A stretch of DNA of 64,000 nt from contig JADJWK010000001.1 of NCBI GenBank assembly GCA_016716405.1, positions 2,046,001 to 2,110,000 on the forward strand, read 5' to 3'. The notes beneath the pieces are model-generated. The model had not been told where the DNA came from, made no database searches, and was given only the letters and a program-made list of their open reading frames with translations. This DNA comes from Candidatus Melainabacteria bacterium (GTDB taxonomy: Bacteria > Cyanobacteriota > Vampirovibrionia > Obscuribacterales > Obscuribacteraceae). This document shows positions 50,118-58,264 of the stretch, in pieces (within the stretch, counting starts at the first letter, position 1; every line of letters starts with the position of its first letter). A program made the position numbers and the translations under genes.

Positions 50118-50738
50118 TTACTCCGGTTCGTTGAGAGCTCTTCTGAGATTGTCCCGGGCCCTGAAGAGGAGGGACTTGACCGAGCTCAGGGTCGTCCCCG
50201 TCACCGCCGCTATCTCATCATAAGGCAGGTCATGCTGGTAGCGAAGCACGAAGACTTCTTTCTGCTTGATGGGAAGGTCATCCAGGGCCCGGTTCAGGGC
50301 CGAGGTGGAGAGCCTCACCTCCACCTCTTCTTCGACGCTCTGCCTGGCCACAGGCTCCATTGCCGAATTGCTTTCCATGAGCTCGTCCAGGGAATTCTCG
50401 CTCATGACCCTTCCCCGGCGCAGATGGTTGAGGGTGGCGTTGCGGGCGATGGTCAGGAGCCAGGGCTTGAAGCTCCGGTCCGCCTGGAAGCCGGGCAGGG
50501 CCCGGTAAGCCCTCAGGAAAGCCTCCTGGGTGAGGTCCCTGGTGGCGTCGTGGTCCCGGGTCATCTGGTAGATGACGTTATAGACCAGCTTCTGGTAGGC
50601 GCGTACGAGAGTCTCGAAAGCCTTATCATCGCCTTTACGGCTTCTGGAGACCAGGGCGAAGTCGTCCTCCGCCCCGGCTTGCGCACTGGTATTGAGCCGT
50701 TTTTTCACTTGATAAGGAAATAACCCTGTCATGCTCAT
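50118..50738 (-). CDS. ECF-type RNA polymerase sigma factor
   Basis: A 206-residue sigma-70 family protein with only regions 2 and 4. Region 2 has FETLVRAYQKLVYNVIYQMT, DLTQEAFLRAYRAL and FKPWLLTIARNATLNHLRR. Region 4 has LDDLPIKQKEVFVLRYQHDL followed by YDEIAAVTGTTLSSVKSLLFRARDNLR, the -35-binding helix-turn-helix. The linker is long and acidic. It is followed by its likely anti-sigma factor six bases later and preceded by the Spy-like gene by nine bases. In this family release happens on an envelope signal, which here may be sensed through the Spy-like protein. Confidence 0.95.
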   Translation of the reverse strand: MSMTGLFPYQVKKRLNTSAQAGAEDDFALVSRSRKGDDKAFETLVRAYQKLVYNVIYQMTRDHDATRDLTQEAFLRAYRALPGFQADRSFKPWLLTIARNATLNHLRRGRVMSENSLDELMESNSAMEPVARQSVEEEVEVRLSTSALNRALDDLPIKQKEVFVLRYQHDLPYDEIAAVTGTTLSSVKSLLFRARDNLRRALNEPE

Positions 50739-50747
50739 TATAGGTAG

Positions 50748-51254
50748 TCAGTGTACGGGTATACCAGTGAGTTTCGCTTTGATCCGGTCGGACACCACGC
50801 GGCGCTGCTCCGGGGTGAGGGTCTCCGCCACCGAGAGCATGGTGTCCAGACGGTGGGCGGCAATCTTCTCTTTGATTGCTTTGATGCTCTCGATCTTGCT
50901 TTTCAGGGCTTCGCGATCGATGCTGTCCGAAGCCAGATCATCGGCTATGGTCATAGCTTTCTCGCGCATCTGCCCGCGCAGCGGCCTGGCGAAGTCGAGC
51001 TGATCTTCGATGAGAGCCGAGATCTTGCTCTTCTGCGCGTCGGTGGCTTCGATGAGATTGAAGAAGCGCTTCTGGAAATGATTCTTGAGGGCTTGCTCCA
51101 GATCCTGGTCTATTACAGGCTCGATCAGGGTCTTGCCGGCCCAGGCGGGCTCCAGGGCGCTGCCGGCGGTGAAGCCGATGGTCAGGCAGGCGGTAGCCAG
51201 AATTGCCGGTTTGACTGCCCGGCCGGCTTTCTGCCTGAGCGATTCTGATTTCAT
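50748..51254 (-). CDS. Spy/CpxP-like periplasmic protein
   Basis: A 168-residue exported protein with a signal peptide (PAILATACLTIGFTAGSA, then LEPAWAGK). The mature part is all helical (LEQALKNHFQKRFFNLIEAT, IESIKAIKEKIAAHRLDTML) and has the LTPEQR motif of the LTxxQ family that includes Spy, CpxP and ZraP, periplasmic chaperones or stress/metal sensors. ATG 51254 has GGAGGAG upstream, which decides the start. It is the first gene of the cassette with sigma and anti-sigma, recalling the CnrX/CnrH and Zra arrangements, so metal or envelope sensing is likely but not shown. Confidence 0.85.
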   Translation of the reverse strand: MKSESLRQKAGRAVKPAILATACLTIGFTAGSALEPAWAGKTLIEPVIDQDLEQALKNHFQKRFFNLIEATDAQKSKISALIEDQLDFARPLRGQMREKAMTIADDLASDSIDREALKSKIESIKAIKEKIAAHRLDTMLSVAETLTPEQRRVVSDRIKAKLTGIPVH

Positions 51255-51348
51255 ATCTATCTCCTCCTTGCCGGAAAATCCGGCTCGAAAAACGCCGTCG
51301 AGATAGATACCCACGAAAGGCAGGAAAGTTGCGCCGCAATTTTCACGC

Positions 51349-52266
51349 TCAGGGTCTGAGAGACTCGTAGATCCCCAGAATTCTCGCCCGCAGCGCCGTC
51401 TCCCTGATCCGGGTCCAGACGGTCTGGGTCTCCTCCGAGGAGCTCAGGTCGAGCTCCAGGATATGAACATAGGTCCAGGGGTTCTGGGGGATGGGGAAGC
51501 TCAGGACGTTGAAGACCTCGGCTTCGTATGGAGCCACGGCGGCGTTGAGGAATCTGGTCAGGTCGTGCTTCTCGGTATCCAGCTCCAGGGAGCAGGAGAG
51601 CCTGGGCGTGTCGGGAAAGTTCTCCTGGACGTGGCTCATGGCGAAAGGGATCTGGGTGATGATACCGTATCTGGTTTCGTTCTCCCGGAAGTCCTCGAGG
51701 TTCCATCTCAAGATCTTGAGCCCGGCGGCCTGGGCTGCCGCTTCTCCGGCGATGGCGGCCAGGGAAGGGTCGTTCTGGCGCTTGATGAAAAAACAGGCGC
51801 CGGCCGTGTCCCAGTACGGGCGCGGCTCGAGTTTGCTGTTCTCGACGAAGAAGCGCTTGCATTGCTTGAGCGCCATCGGATGCGATACCACCTTGCTGAC
51901 CATCTTCTCGTCGGCTTCGGGCAGTCCGATGAGGTGGAGCTGGATGGGCAGATAGATGTCCGCAAGCATGGCCACCTGCCTGTCGGTGAGGAGCTCGAAG
52001 GCTCTGAGATTGACACCCACCGAGGAATTGTCCAGGGGCAGGACGCCGAATTGCACATCGCCGTCCACCACGGCCCGCACCACTTCATCGAAAGTCTTGC
52101 ATGGGGTATAAGCGATGCCTGGGCCGGCAGCCCCATTGCACAGGTCCGGCCGGAGGCGCGAGAAAAGATGGCCGGCGAGTTGCCCGTAACAGCCCGGAGC
52201 TCCCTGGAATGCTATTTGCACTGTAGCAGTGCCAACGCTATTGGGGGTGGCTTCCGGGACATTCAT
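51349..52266 (-). CDS. pheA: Prephenate dehydratase (divergent)
   Basis: A 305-residue prephenate dehydratase, converting prephenate to phenylpyruvate for phenylalanine. Recognisable blocks are AFQGAPGCYGQLAGHLFS, FGVLPLDNSSVGV, SHPMALKQCKRFF, WDTAGACFFIK, ETRYGIITQ and a C-terminal ACT domain (HDLTRFLNAAVAPYEAEVFN). Some positions depart from the usual: DNSS where ENS is normal and TRY where TRF is normal. The ACT domain normally gives feedback inhibition by phenylalanine. It lies 19 bases after aroB on the same strand. Confidence 0.85.
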   Translation of the reverse strand: MNVPEATPNSVGTATVQIAFQGAPGCYGQLAGHLFSRLRPDLCNGAAGPGIAYTPCKTFDEVVRAVVDGDVQFGVLPLDNSSVGVNLRAFELLTDRQVAMLADIYLPIQLHLIGLPEADEKMVSKVVSHPMALKQCKRFFVENSKLEPRPYWDTAGACFFIKRQNDPSLAAIAGEAAAQAAGLKILRWNLEDFRENETRYGIITQIPFAMSHVQENFPDTPRLSCSLELDTEKHDLTRFLNAAVAPYEAEVFNVLSFPIPQNPWTYVHILELDLSSSEETQTVWTRIRETALRARILGIYESLRP

Positions 52267-52285
52267 CGCATGGCTTCTTCTGCGC

Positions 52286-53428
52286 TCAGACCAGCTTGGA
52301 GAGTTCGGACAGCGGCAGGGACACTTCGAAGTCCACCGAGCCCAGCCTGTTCTGGGGAAGCACCTCGATGATTTTCTCCCCTTCTCTTTTCTTGTCGTGC
52401 TCCATGGCTTGAATCAGCTTCTCCTTGCTGACTCCTTTGGGAATCTCGATGGGAAGCCCGGCCCGGAAGAGAATATCCTTGACCCGCTCGACATCGGTTT
52501 TCTTGATGCGTTTCTGTTTCTCGGCGAGTTTGGCTGCCTGAACCAGTCCGATACCGACAGCCTCGCCATGGCTGACCTTGAAGTCTCCGGCTTTCTCCAG
52601 GGCGTGACCGAGGGTATGGCCGAGGTTGAGGATACGGCGCAAGCCTGTCTCTCTGGGGTCCCGGGAGACTATATAAAGCTTCATCTTGATACAGCTTGTG
52701 ATCAGTCCGGAGATGCCCGGATCTTCTATATCGAAGCCGTCGTCGATGGCTTTCTCGAGTATGTCTAGCAGCGGTCTGGGGCCCATGTCATAGTCGGTAT
52801 GCTTGGCCACGGTCTCTTCGATAAGGGCATATTTGAGGATCTCGGCGGCACCGGCCACGAGCTGCTCCCGGGGAACGGTGGCGAGGATTTCCTGATCGGC
52901 CAGCACTGCCCGGGGGAAGAAAAAGGTGCCGGCGAGATTCTTGCCTGCCGGCAAGTTGATCGCGGTCTTGCCCCCGATGGCGGCATCCACCTGAGCCAGT
53001 AGCGAGGTAGGAACGATGATCAGATTGAGACCCCTCATATAAGTGGAGGCTGCAAATCCGGCCAGGTCCGATACCGAGCCGCCGCCCAGGGCGACGATGG
53101 TGTCCTGGCGGTCGAAACCGCGCTCTTGAAGGTGCTCCCAGATCCGCACCAGCCAGTCGATGGTCTTGCAGGCTTCGCCGTCCGGCACCTCGAGGGTGGT
53201 CACTTGATAGTCGTCCGACGGCAGGTGGGCGAGGAGGTCCCGGAGCCAGTGCACGGCGGTGCTTGGCTGGCAGAGGACCAGCACGTGCCTGCCGGCGCCG
53301 ATCTGGTGCAGAGTGGCAGAAAGCTTGGTGCGCGCTCCGGCTCCCACCGCTACCCTGGTGCGCACCTCCAGGGCGGTGTTCCAGAGCATGGTGATGACGG
53401 GTCCCTTGTGTCTGGTCTTATGACGCAT
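52286..53428 (-). CDS. aroB: 3-dehydroquinate synthase
   Basis: A 380-residue NAD- and metal-dependent enzyme that makes 3-dehydroquinate from DAHP. Motifs are LEVPDGEACKTIDWLVRIW, VALGGGSVSDLAGFAASTYMRG, VPTSLLAQVDAAIGGKTAIN, KNLAGTFFFPRAVLAD, AEILKYALIEE, LNLGHTLGHALEKA and HGEAVGIGLV (metal His/Glu set). ATG 53428 is used; the frame opens one codon earlier at GTG. GAGG lies upstream. It follows aroC by 111 bases and precedes pheA by 19, so aroC-aroB-pheA run in one direction. Confidence 0.97.
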   Translation of the reverse strand: MRHKTRHKGPVITMLWNTALEVRTRVAVGAGARTKLSATLHQIGAGRHVLVLCQPSTAVHWLRDLLAHLPSDDYQVTTLEVPDGEACKTIDWLVRIWEHLQERGFDRQDTIVALGGGSVSDLAGFAASTYMRGLNLIIVPTSLLAQVDAAIGGKTAINLPAGKNLAGTFFFPRAVLADQEILATVPREQLVAGAAEILKYALIEETVAKHTDYDMGPRPLLDILEKAIDDGFDIEDPGISGLITSCIKMKLYIVSRDPRETGLRRILNLGHTLGHALEKAGDFKVSHGEAVGIGLVQAAKLAEKQKRIKKTDVERVKDILFRAGLPIEIPKGVSKEKLIQAMEHDKKREGEKIIEVLPQNRLGSVDFEVSLPLSELSKLV

Positions 53429-53539
53429 CACTTTCTATCCTCAAGACTGTCAGTTGATCTTCACTATTCCCTGAGATTTACTCTAAGAATCAAGATATCC
53501 CCGTTTTATCGGCATCTCATCGGGTCAGGCGCCGGGCAA

Positions 53540-54757
53540 TCAGCCGCATTCTTCGGTGGCCAGCTCGATTTGCCATTGTGTCCGATAATTGTCCAGGGCG
53601 ACTTCGATGTCCGCTATCGAGTCCCCGCCGAATTTTTCGAGGAAGCAATCCGCCAGGACCAGGGCGATCATCGCCCGGCAGACCACCGAGGCTGCCGATA
53701 TGGCGCAGACATCGGAGCGCTCGTAATCGGCCTGGTGCGCGTCGAATTCAGGATAGGAGACCGAGGGCAGACCGGCTCTCAGGGTCGGGATCGGCTTCAT
53801 GAAAGCGCGCAGGACCAGGCGCTCGCCGTTGGTCATACCGCCCTCGATACCGCCTGCCCGGTTGGTGTGCCTGGTGAACGGCAACCCTTCGTCCGCGAAG
53901 GAGGGATAGATCGCGTCATGGACCTGGGAGCCCGGCATGGTGGCGGCCTTGAAGCCATCGCCTATCTCCACGGCTTTCATGGCCTGGATGCTCATGATCG
54001 CCTGAGCGAGCCGCCCATCCAGACGGCGGTCCCACTGGGTGTAACTGCCCAGACCGACAGGCAGCCCCTCGGCCATCACCTCGATGATACCGCCGAGGCT
54101 ATCGCCCTCCTGCCATTTCGCTTTGATGAGCCCTTTCATCTTTTCCACTGCCTCCGGGTCGGCGCAGGAAAGCTCGGATTCCTCGATCTGCTCGCAGAGC
54201 TCTTCGATGCTGGCGGCTGCAGGCGCCCCGGCGGCCACATCCCCGACCTGGACCACATGGCTTGCCACGGTGATGCCGAAGCGCTCGAGCAGTTCGAGAC
54301 AGACTGCTCCGGCAGCCACCCGGGCGGCGGTCTCCCGGGCGCTGGCCCGCTCCAGGACATTGCGGATGTCCGTATGACCGTATTTGATGGTGCCGGGAAG
54401 ATCGGCATGTCCCGGTCTGAAATGCTTGATTTGTTTTTTGAGCAGGAGCTCGGCGACGGCGTCGTCATCGCTGTCTATGGGCTCGGAGGACATTACCGTC
54501 TGCCAGTTCTGCCAGTCGCGATTCTCGATCACGATTCCCACTGGCGCACCGGTAGTGATACCGTGCCTGATGCCGCCAACGAAGCACGCCGTGTCGGTCT
54601 CTATCTTCTGCCGGGCGCCTCGTCCGTAGCCTTTCTGTCGCCGGCGAAGCTCGCGGTTGACACGGTCGAGACAGACCGGCAGTCCGGCTGGCATGCCGTC
54701 AAGCAGGCTGAGCAGCATCGGCCCGTGAGACTCTCCGCATGTTAAGAAGCGCAACAT
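53540..54757 (-). CDS. aroC: Chorismate synthase
   Basis: A 405-residue FMN-dependent enzyme that converts EPSP to chorismate. Family signatures are LTCGESHGPMLLSLLDGMPAG, RRQKGYGRGARQKIETD, RPGHADLPGTIKYG, the helix RASARETAARVAAGAV, and GGMTNGERLVLRAFMKPIPT. Length is a little above the usual 360-390. The ATG at 54757 is divergent from aroA, with 73 bases between the start codons, so a shared regulatory region for the two genes is likely. Confidence 0.98.
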   Translation of the reverse strand: MLRFLTCGESHGPMLLSLLDGMPAGLPVCLDRVNRELRRRQKGYGRGARQKIETDTACFVGGIRHGITTGAPVGIVIENRDWQNWQTVMSSEPIDSDDDAVAELLLKKQIKHFRPGHADLPGTIKYGHTDIRNVLERASARETAARVAAGAVCLELLERFGITVASHVVQVGDVAAGAPAAASIEELCEQIEESELSCADPEAVEKMKGLIKAKWQEGDSLGGIIEVMAEGLPVGLGSYTQWDRRLDGRLAQAIMSIQAMKAVEIGDGFKAATMPGSQVHDAIYPSFADEGLPFTRHTNRAGGIEGGMTNGERLVLRAFMKPIPTLRAGLPSVSYPEFDAHQADYERSDVCAISAASVVCRAMIALVLADCFLEKFGGDSIADIEVALDNYRTQWQIELATEECG

Positions 54758-54830
54758 CTATGGCACTCTCTCAGAAGTGGACGGCTTGATTTTACAATAA
54801 TTGCATTCTCAGCGTGCGAGGAGGCGGATA

Positions 54831-56141
54831 ATGCCCTGCCGGCTACCCAAGGCTCTTACAGGCACTCTCAGAGTGCCCGGGGACAAGTCCATCACCCACC
54901 GGGGCCTGATCTTCTCGGCTCTTGCCCGCGGCAGGGTCGCCATCACCGGCGCCTCCACCGCCGTGGACTGCCGGAGCAGCGCCGACTGTCTCAGGGCACT
55001 CGGTCTATCCATCGATATGGATGACGCTCCCGAGGGCAGGTGCTTTCTCGTCGAATCAGGCGGTCTCGATTCCCTGAAAGAGCCGGCTGGCCCTCTCGAT
55101 GCCGGCAACAGCGGCACCACAATGCGGCTCCTGGCCGGCTTGCTCGCCGGCAGGCCCTTCACCTCTATCCTCACCGGTGACGCTTCTTTGCGGCGCCGCA
55201 CTATGAAGCGGGTGATCGAGCCCCTTGCCGTTATGGGCGCCGTCATCGAGGCCGAGGGCGGCGATTTCGCCCCGCTTTCGATACGTGGCGGCAATCTCCA
55301 TGGGGCGGACTTCGACCTGGAAGTGGCCTCGGCCCAGGTGGAGACCTGTATAGTGCTTGCCGGATTGCAGGCGGATGGGCGGACCTCGGTGACGATACCG
55401 AGTCTGGTGCGCGATCACAGCCGCCGTCTCTTCGATCATATCGGCATAGAGTATCAGAGCTCCGACCCCCTGAATCTCGCTGTCGGCCGCTTGCAGGCGC
55501 CCCTGGCGCCCTTCGATCTGGAGGTGCCGGCGGACATCTCCTCGGCTGCTTTCTTCATGGTGGCGGCGGCTCTGATCCCGGGCTCGAGCGTCACTCTCAC
55601 CAGGGTGGGTGTGAATCCGGGCCGGGTCCTGATAGTCGATCTCTTGCGGGAGATGGGCGCTTCCATCGAAGCGGTCTCTTCCGGTAATCTCGGCACCGAG
55701 CCGGTGGCGGACTTGCGTATAAGGCAGCGGGAGCGCCTTGAGGGTGTCAGTGTCGGAGCCGACAGAATCGCCGCGGGAATCGACGAGCTTCCCGTTCTGG
55801 CACTGGCCGGCGCCTTCTGCCGGGGGCGTCTGACCGTCACCGGCGCCGCCGAGCTCAGGCACAAAGAGTCCGACCGGATAAGCCTTATCTGCCGCAATCT
55901 CGCCAGCGCCGGCGCCCGGGTCGAGGAGCTTCCCGACGGTTTCGTCATCGAAGGGGGCGAGGAGCTGAAAGGCGGAAGTGCCTGGCTCACCGCCGGGGAC
56001 CACCGCCTGGCCATGACCGGACGCATAGCTTCGCTTCTCTGCCGGGAGCCAGTGGCGATCGAAGATCCTGCCTGTATCGGAGTCTCTTATCCCGAGTTCG
56101 ACGATCATCTCGACTCTCTCATGGGTGGCGGCAATGGCTAA
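54831..56141 (+). CDS. aroA: 3-phosphoshikimate 1-carboxyvinyltransferase (EPSP synthase)
   Basis: A 436-residue enzyme that joins phosphoenolpyruvate to shikimate 3-phosphate. It shows LRVPGDKSITHRGLIFSALA, DAGNSGTTMRLLAGLLAG, GDASLRRRTMKRVIEPL, SAQVETCIVLAGL, the C-terminal domain's DELPVLALAGAF, ELRHKESDRI and GDHRLAMT. The Gly and surrounding NSGTTMR pattern is that of the enzyme without the glyphosate-resistance alanine. ATG 54831 has GAGGAGG upstream, better than the frame opening at 54801. It overlaps the following exonuclease gene by about eight bases. Confidence 0.97.
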   Translation: MPCRLPKALTGTLRVPGDKSITHRGLIFSALARGRVAITGASTAVDCRSSADCLRALGLSIDMDDAPEGRCFLVESGGLDSLKEPAGPLDAGNSGTTMRLLAGLLAGRPFTSILTGDASLRRRTMKRVIEPLAVMGAVIEAEGGDFAPLSIRGGNLHGADFDLEVASAQVETCIVLAGLQADGRTSVTIPSLVRDHSRRLFDHIGIEYQSSDPLNLAVGRLQAPLAPFDLEVPADISSAAFFMVAAALIPGSSVTLTRVGVNPGRVLIVDLLREMGASIEAVSSGNLGTEPVADLRIRQRERLEGVSVGADRIAAGIDELPVLALAGAFCRGRLTVTGAAELRHKESDRISLICRNLASAGARVEELPDGFVIEGGEELKGGSAWLTAGDHRLAMTGRIASLLCREPVAIEDPACIGVSYPEFDDHLDSLMGGGNG

Positions 56142-56703
56142 AAATGAAATCTACTTATCTTGCGATGTGGAGACCGACGGTCCGGTGCCCTGGCCTTATT
56201 CGATGCTCCAGCTCGGGGCTGCTGCTTTCAGTCCGGAAGGCGATATGCTCTCGACATTCAGCGCCAATCTGCGCGAGCTCGAAGGCGGCAAGAAGCATGC
56301 GGAGACCATGCGTTTCTGGAGCGAGAATCAAGCAATCTATGATGCCACCCGGGAGAATCTCGAGGAGCCGAAAGAAGCCATGCTTCGTTTCGACGCCTGG
56401 CTTGCCGATCTTCCCGGGGCGCCTGTTTTCGTGGCTTACCCGGCTGGCTTCGACTTCACTTTCGTATACTGGTATCTGATCAATTTTGTCGGCTCCAGCC
56501 GTTTCTCCCACTCCGCCCTGGATATCAAAACACTGGCCATGGTGGCGATGCGATCCTCGTATCGGGGAGCAAGCAAGGCGAAGATGCCGGCATCATGGTT
56601 TTCTCCGGCGCCGCACACTCATGTGGCGGTCGAAGACGCCATCGAGCAGGGGGAGCTCTTTTTCAATATCCTCAGGAGCCTCGGCCTCGGGCCTGCTTCT
56701 TGA
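56134..56703 (+). CDS. DEDDh 3'-5' exonuclease
   Basis: A protein of about 189 residues from ATG 56134 (GTG 56125 is equally in frame). It has the RNase T/DnaQ-like exonuclease pattern: Exo I LSCDVETDGPVPWPYSML (Asp, Glu), Exo II AYPAGFDFTFVYWYL, and Exo III HVAVEDAIEQGELFF (His, Asp). The WENDNxxxYDxTRxN-like MRFWSENQAIYDATREN segment suggests a specialised group of small exoribonucleases. Whether RNA or DNA is the substrate cannot be told. It overlaps aroA at its start and the convergent hydrolase gene by 32 bases at its end. Confidence 0.85.
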   Translation: MAKNEIYLSCDVETDGPVPWPYSMLQLGAAAFSPEGDMLSTFSANLRELEGGKKHAETMRFWSENQAIYDATRENLEEPKEAMLRFDAWLADLPGAPVFVAYPAGFDFTFVYWYLINFVGSSRFSHSALDIKTLAMVAMRSSYRGASKAKMPASWFSPAPHTHVAVEDAIEQGELFFNILRSLGLGPAS

Positions 56704-57445
56704 CGGTATTTCCGGTATTGGACCTGGATTTTGGCTTGGGTTTTGGTTTTGGTTTTGCTCCAGTGACCTGTTTGTTCTTGCGCCTGGAGACCACGCTGTA
56801 CTTGGTCGTGCCGGTGCGCTGGGGATGGGTTTTCAAATATCTGCCGATGGCCTTGTAGCCCTTGCCGCGCGATTTGCCGAAGTCGCCGGCTTTCACTTCG
56901 AGTATGTCGATGGGCTCTTTGCAGTAGATGGAGAAATGACAGGCAGCCTCCAGGGCCAGGCGAGTGAGCTCGTGACCGTCGTCGAGGAGATCATAGAGAC
57001 CATAGAGACAGCCCTGGGCATAGTCCGAGCCGGCGCCCTTGGCGGCATAGCGCTCGAACTCGTTGACGCTCAGGTTGTTGGCGATACCATAGATCCGATC
57101 GGCGGTGACCAGCAGGAAGACGTTATAGATGCCGGCATAGGTGTCCTTGCCTGTGTCCACGAGAGTATAGGTCTTTTTCATCTCGCCGTAGAGCTTCAAG
57201 AAGAACTCGAAGACCTGTGCCCGGGTCTTGAACTCCGAGTCGAGCAGGTCGCTGCCGTTCTCGTAGAGATGCTCGATTATATTGTCCAGAAGCGTATAGC
57301 CGCTGGTGGCGAGATAAGCGTGCTTGAGCTTCATGATCTTCGATCCGTCTTTCAGGTCGGTGGCATATTCGCTTCCGAAGCAGGTGATTCGGTCGGCTCC
57401 GATCCAGATGCGCTCATTCTTTTTCACGGCTACGAGTATTGTCAT
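56672..57445 (-). CDS. Proteasome/HslV-like Ntn hydrolase
   Basis: A 257-residue protein. It starts MTILVAVKKNERIWIGADRI, so after Met removal Thr1 is the nucleophile. The Asp at mature position 17 and a downstream Lys (KIMKL segment) match HslV/proteasome beta-subunit active-site residues. Also visible are YLATSGYTLLDNIIEHLY and AAKGAGSDYAQGCLYGLYDL, the conserved G-S-G/A-like turn and helix of that fold. A C-terminal tail of KPKPKPKPKSR and Arg residues (about 35) is unlike HslV. No HslU or other ATPase partner gene is adjacent. ATG 57445 has GGGGAG upstream. Confidence 0.75.
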   Translation of the reverse strand: MTILVAVKKNERIWIGADRITCFGSEYATDLKDGSKIMKLKHAYLATSGYTLLDNIIEHLYENGSDLLDSEFKTRAQVFEFFLKLYGEMKKTYTLVDTGKDTYAGIYNVFLLVTADRIYGIANNLSVNEFERYAAKGAGSDYAQGCLYGLYDLLDDGHELTRLALEAACHFSIYCKEPIDILEVKAGDFGKSRGKGYKAIGRYLKTHPQRTGTTKYSVVSRRKNKQVTGAKPKPKPKPKSRSNTGNTVKKQARGRGS

Positions 57446-57601
57446 CCTGTCTCCCCGGGGTCTTGCGCTGCCTGTACTATTTCTGCGTGTGCTTATAGTC
57501 CTTCCCGGAAACAACTTAGATTTAGCATCGTCCGGGTAGAATATGTTGGGTCTGATGTACTAGAAGTGCGAGAAGCGCGAGTTGTTCGAGAATTGCCAGT
57601 C

Positions 57602-58264
57602 ATGACGAAAATTCCCCGCCTGTCGATGCTTGCGGCGCCTGCTGCGATCCTGATTCTGATCTCCGGTGAAGCGGCCCGTTCGCAGCAGCCTCCGGACCCG
57701 AATTGCGTGCGGACGGCGCCTGCCGTCCCCCTGAACTTTCAGCAACCGGCCGGAGCTTCGTCACAACCGCAGTCACAACCTCAGCTCCAGCCGCAGCAGC
57801 GCCCGGCTACCGATCCCGGGCTCATAGCGGAGTGGTTCGGCAAGTATGATCAGATCAGACGCCAGGCTCAGATGAATCCCCAGGAGAAAGCCAGAGCCAA
57901 TGAGCTTCTATCCAAAGGGCTCTCGATCATCATTCCGGGCCAGGAGAAAGAGACCACGCGCAAGCTCCTGAGCAGCCTGGTGAGCCGCTACCAGACCGCC
58001 TCCGAGCAGATGAAGCTCTTGCCGCTCTATCATGAGACCGAGCAGCTGCACCGCGGCTACTACCAGTATTTCAGCACCGCCGGGGCGCTCTTCGCGGATT
58101 ATCTGAAAGTGCAGGGCAATATCCTGGTGCCCGATGCCAGCGGCAATCCTCTTGCTTCCACGCTGATGCCGCGCAAGCAGGGGCTGGAGAGTCTCGAGCA
58201 GCAGGTCAAGGCACTCGATGGGAATCTGCGTGCCCGCTTCGGAATTCCGGACTATCGCTATTAG
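57602..58264 (+). CDS. Secreted protein of unknown function, Gln/Pro-rich
   Basis: A 220-residue protein from ATG 57602 with a signal peptide (LSMLAAPAAILILISGEAARS). A Gln/Pro/Ser-rich linker follows (QPQSQPQLQPQQRPA). The rest is helical (EWFGKYDQIRRQAQMNPQEKARANELLSKG type sequence, VSRYQTASEQMKLLPLYHETEQ). No domain is recognised. The ribosome-binding site is weak. The stop overlaps the end of the convergent matrixin-like protease gene by four bases. Confidence 0.72.
   Translation: MTKIPRLSMLAAPAAILILISGEAARSQQPPDPNCVRTAPAVPLNFQQPAGASSQPQSQPQLQPQQRPATDPGLIAEWFGKYDQIRRQAQMNPQEKARANELLSKGLSIIIPGQEKETTRKLLSSLVSRYQTASEQMKLLPLYHETEQLHRGYYQYFSTAGALFADYLKVQGNILVPDASGNPLASTLMPRKQGLESLEQQVKALDGNLRARFGIPDYRY

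Noticed and set aside
56486..57601. Upstream part of the frame containing the secreted protein at 57602
   Set aside because: It runs over the exonuclease and the HslV-like gene; the signal peptide starts at the ATG at 57602.
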